From the NCBI GenBank assembly GCA_023376005.1, contig CM042157.1, positions 53,964,512 through 54,028,511 on the forward strand: DNA of 64,000 nt. Direction: 5' to 3'. The notes below the pieces were generated by a model. It did no database searches. It saw only the letters and a program-made list of their open reading frames with translations, and had not been told where the DNA came from. The position numbers and the translations under genes are program-made. The stretch is from Doryteuthis pealeii (Eukaryota > Mollusca > Cephalopoda > Myopsida > Loliginidae). Each line of letters starts with the position of its first letter. The stretch's first letter is position 1. Shown piece after piece: positions 61,403-64,000 of this stretch.

Positions 61403-61671
61403 AATTGCTTGTAAATAAACAAACTTTGGCTTTAAATAACCCAACAAAGTTTGACATACTGTAAATCCAACCAATGAACCCACATTTTTTGCTGTGTTAT
61501 TTTAATATAATATTTAATTACCTTTGGCTAATGCTTACAAATGTTAGTGACTGTTCTAGACTCCATATATTAAGAACCATAAAAAGAACATTCCACTGCC
61601 ACCAGATAAGTATAAGAGAAATAAAATAAGAACCAACTCCAATAAAATTCTCATGCCTTAACTTCTTGCTT

Positions 61672-61742
61672 ACTTTAAGCCGCTCATGTTGGCTCTCCCA
61701 CCACTGCGATCCTACCATAAACCACTGACAGCGGCTCTTGGT
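61672..61742 (-). repeat. Partner of the 665-745 repeat
   Basis: Minus strand reads 'AGAGCCGCTGTCAGTGG', 'GGTAGGATCGCAGTGGTGGG', 'AGAGCCAACATGAGCGGCTT', 'AAAGTAAGCAAGAAGTTAA', colinear with 670-745. Confidence 0.5.
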
Positions 61743-61919
61743 TAGTTCATTATAATTGAGCAGAAGGACTCAGATTACAATAATAATAGGACTTTATTTG
61801 AATAGAATGAGTTTTGAGGTGAATAGATAGTGAACTTTGAAATATCCCATCATCAAAGTAAAAAATACCAAGAAAATTTAGTACAACCATAGGGGAAATT
61901 TGGTAGGTAATGAGTTAAA

Positions 61920-62225
61920 CTGATTGTATCCTCTGCAGAGGGTAAAGACTCCCAAGAAAAAGTAATGTCTTGAGTAAGACACTAAAGTGCATCTGGTGAT
62001 GACACTTCAGTTTGGGGGATCTAAGGAATGTACTCCTTTATTGCCATTACTTCCAGGTCCACTCTAATTCTATTAGGTCCCATCTATGTTGATATATAGC
62101 CGTGTACAAAAACTTAAGAATATACACAAAGAATGTAAATATTAATCTACAGAGTATGTAATTCCTAACCCCTGTGCATAAAATACCTCAGAGGGGTTAA
62201 CATGCTGTTAAAATCAATCAATCAA
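61920..62225 (+). mobile_element. Family C, compact complete copy
   Basis: 'CTGATTGTATCCTCTGCAGA', 'GTCTTGAGTAAGACACTAAA', 'GTGCATCTGGTGATGACA', 'TACTCCTTTATTGCCATTAC', 'TTAGGTCCCATCTATG', 'AAACTTAAGAATATACACAA', 'CCTAACCCCTGTGC', 'GGGGTTAACATGCTG', (AATC)n. No tandem block at all: the middle goes straight from head to tail. Confidence 0.8.
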
Positions 62226-62234
62226 TTATATAAC

Positions 62235-62600
62235 ATTTTATAAATAAGTTGAATATTACCTAAGGAGTCTAACAATTGGAAGCACTGTTTACAATTGCTC
62301 CTTTTTCAAAGAAATCAATAGTGAAGGGTTCTTTTATGTTCTAGATGACTCTCACCATGAATAAAAGTTTGCTGTGCCCAGAACCTTTTCTTTACCAGAG
62401 AGTCAGTGTGTTTCCACTCCATGGACTTTCTTTTCAACTCAGGCTCATATTGGCAAACCCATGTTTAACACATTTCTCCATACAAATCATACATTCATCT
62501 GTAATTTTCACATGGTTTGCACTTCTCAGCCACCAAAATTTGGTAACAGACCTCTGTTCAAGTCTAGAGCAGTTTGATTTGTGGTCATTTTGAATAGCCT
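62235..62600 (-). pseudogene. Mariner transposase fragment
   Basis: Minus strand in shifting frames: 'EPELKRKSMEWKHTDSLVKK', 'RFWAQQT', then '(H)KRTLHY'/'FFEKGAIVNSASN'. This is the mariner stretch between the first and second catalytic Asp ('W.H..SP.KKKF..Q', 'FWD..G'). The 'FWD' segment is damaged. A plus-strand 82-codon frame over it is a shadow. Confidence 0.6.
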
Positions 62601-62849
62601 CAAAACAAATATTTTTGCAAAATTAAATAGTTTTTGCTATGAACCAATTCCAAACTATGCAAAAAGAGAAAGAATCTGAAAAACAAAAATTTATTTTGTT
62701 TTTTTCAAAAACTTCCCTCATTTATTGAATGACATTTGTATAAATATAATCAGTTTCCATCACAATGATCAATATTTCTGCATCAGATCAGAGTGTAGTA
62801 TCTGTCTTCTCTGCCTAAAATCAAAGTGTCACTCTTTAAAATATACAGA

Positions 62850-63440
62850 CTGTATCCCCTGCAGAAGACATCCACCCCACCCCACCCCCTAAAAAAAAAG
62901 GAGTGTCTTGAGTATGACACTAATCTGCATCTGATGACAAGACTCTAGTTCCAGAGATCTGGGGAGTGTGGAGTATCCTGTCATTGCCATTATTCCCTGA
63001 TCAACTCTGACCCGGAGTAGTAGTATCAGTTAGAGCCCCATTTATGGCTCAAATAGATCTGTTCAAAAATTATTCATATTAGATACAAATAGTTGATGCT
63101 ATAGAATAGTTACTTGAAGCTATGATTTTTTTTTATTAAGGATAATTATTAGTCACTTGAAATCATATAACTGCATTATATTTGCAAACAAATGACTTTT
63201 ATCAAATAGAAATAATTACTTAAAACTATATAATTATTAGTATTAGATAGGAATACTTGAAACCATACACAACTATGTGCAAATTATTTGTATTAGATAT
63301 GAATATTTGATATCATATAACTGTGTGCTAAAATTCTTAAGAAACAACAATACAAAAATTGTAAATAAACATACAATGAATACAATTCACTAACCTCAGT
63401 TTTGTCTAGGATTAAAATATAATTAACTATAAACAAAACA
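62850..63440 (+). mobile_element. Family C with expanded tandem block
   Basis: A good head: 'TACAGACTGTATCCCCTGCA', A-run, 'GTGTCTTGAGTATGACACTA', 'CTGCATCTGATGACAAG', 'CCAGAGATCTGGGGAGTGTG', 'CCCGGAGTAGTAGTATCAG', 'CAAATAGATCTGTTC'. Then about five to six tandem units at 63070-63330 ('GAATACTTGAAACCATACAC', 'AACTATGTGCAAATTATTTG', 'TATTAGATA'), then the tail start 'CTTAAGAAACAACAATAC' and 'CACTAACCTCAG'. It shows head, tandem block and tail in one element. Confidence 0.8.
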
Positions 63441-64000
63441 AACATAAAAATTTAGTTGAAATTTAAAAATTGTAAATAATCATTGATATATATTTATATG
63501 ATGGTTGTTTATTTTTATCTTTTTTATTTTTTGCATTTTTGAAGATGTATTGAATTAAAGTTCAAAATAATAATTCTTTTTTTCTGAATATATTTATAGT
63601 TTATAGTTGTTTTTGTTTTTGTTGTTGTTGTTGTTGTTGTTTTTAAGTGACTGTGGAATTAAACAGTAACAGATACTACACTTTTATTTTAGGCAGGTGA
63701 CACAGATACTATACACTGATCCTAAGCAGGAGTACTTCCCCATATATAAATAAGCTATGTTAGTTGTTAAATACATATCTTTTTAAAGAAAAAAAAATCT
63801 TAGTCTTTTTTTAAATTACTCAAGAAGTTTTTCTGTTTAATGCACCTTATAATTTTTATTCTATTGAAGAATAACTAAAATAATTTAAAATCTTTAACCC
63901 ACTCTTGTAAATTGTTCGTTTTCTCTTCTTTTCATATATCAGTAATAGCTTCGATTTTTTTGAAAATTTTTCATTTTTTTCAGTTAAACGTCTAATTGAG
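63441..64000. other. No recognisable feature; (GTT)n
   Basis: AT-rich, with a GTTGTTGTT run at ~63620-63641. No other structure seen up to the window end. Confidence 0.4.

Noticed and set aside
62345..62593. 82-codon plus-strand frame as a host exon
   Set aside because: The minus strand encodes recognisable mariner transposase blocks, so the plus frame is a shadow.

Overview
The window looks like AT-rich intergenic or intronic DNA from a large, repeat-filled metazoan genome. I think a coleoid cephalopod, probably an octopus, is most likely. That rests on the set of repeats: many tRNA-derived SINEs with a (TA)n tail, RTE-type and REL-endonuclease-type LINE fragments, Penelope-like GIY-YIG fragments, Tc1/mariner debris, and very abundant (TA)n, (CA)n and (GA)n arrays. 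It is inference, since no species-specific gene is present. I found no convincing host protein exon, functional tRNA or rRNA gene, CRISPR array, or bacterial-type operon. Nearly every short open frame is a microsatellite, a low-complexity tract or a transposon relic.

Labels used below. SINE-A: ~285 bp tRNA-derived SINE, over 20 copies or pieces. SINE-B: second tRNA-derived family. Family C: element with a head ('CTGTATCCCCTGCAGAG'), a variable internal tandem block and a tail ending in (AATC)n. SINE-D: short tRNA-like SINE, locally tandem. SINE-E: tRNA-like heads followed by 'CTGATGAG'-type bodies. H, L and M: dispersed repeats I cannot assign.

Layout. 0-6.5 kb: RTE scrap, degraded Tc1 element (70-869), family C and SINE-A pieces, then a compound microsatellite and a 391 bp inverted-repeat element (5935-6325). 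6.5-15 kb: AT-rich DNA with family C, a Penelope GIY-YIG relic (11.0-11.5 kb), two H copies (one split by SINE-A) and an inverted repeat pair (10.44-10.69 and 14.30-14.57 kb). 15-20 kb: two head-to-tail 5S-rRNA-like repeats (17.15-17.48 kb) and a complete but dead Tc1 element (18442-19828). 20-25 kb: SINE-A pair, ~1.3 kb purine-biased tract, several family C elements. 25-33.5 kb: SINE-A copies, a four-unit ~96 bp array resembling SINE-D, fragments of a REL-type LINE, and a SINE-A split by an LTR-like insert. 33.5-46 kb: mariner and Penelope fragments, foldback sequences in (TA)n arrays, a purine minisatellite, nested family C/M and SINE-A/SINE-B insertions, and a 150 bp palindrome. 46-54 kb: clustered family C heads, a third 5S-like repeat and a telomere-motif patch. 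54-57 kb: SINE-E foldback and a mariner-type element with DD37D spacing and frameshifts (55454-56620). 58-64 kb: Penelope fragment, an expanded family C tandem block interrupted by a LINE 3' end, and a mariner relic.

Nothing acts as a pathway. The biology here is mobile-element history: target duplications, nested insertions, a paralogous empty site, internal tandem expansion and microsatellites seeded from SINE tails. Boundaries were read by eye and are usually good to about 5-20 bp.
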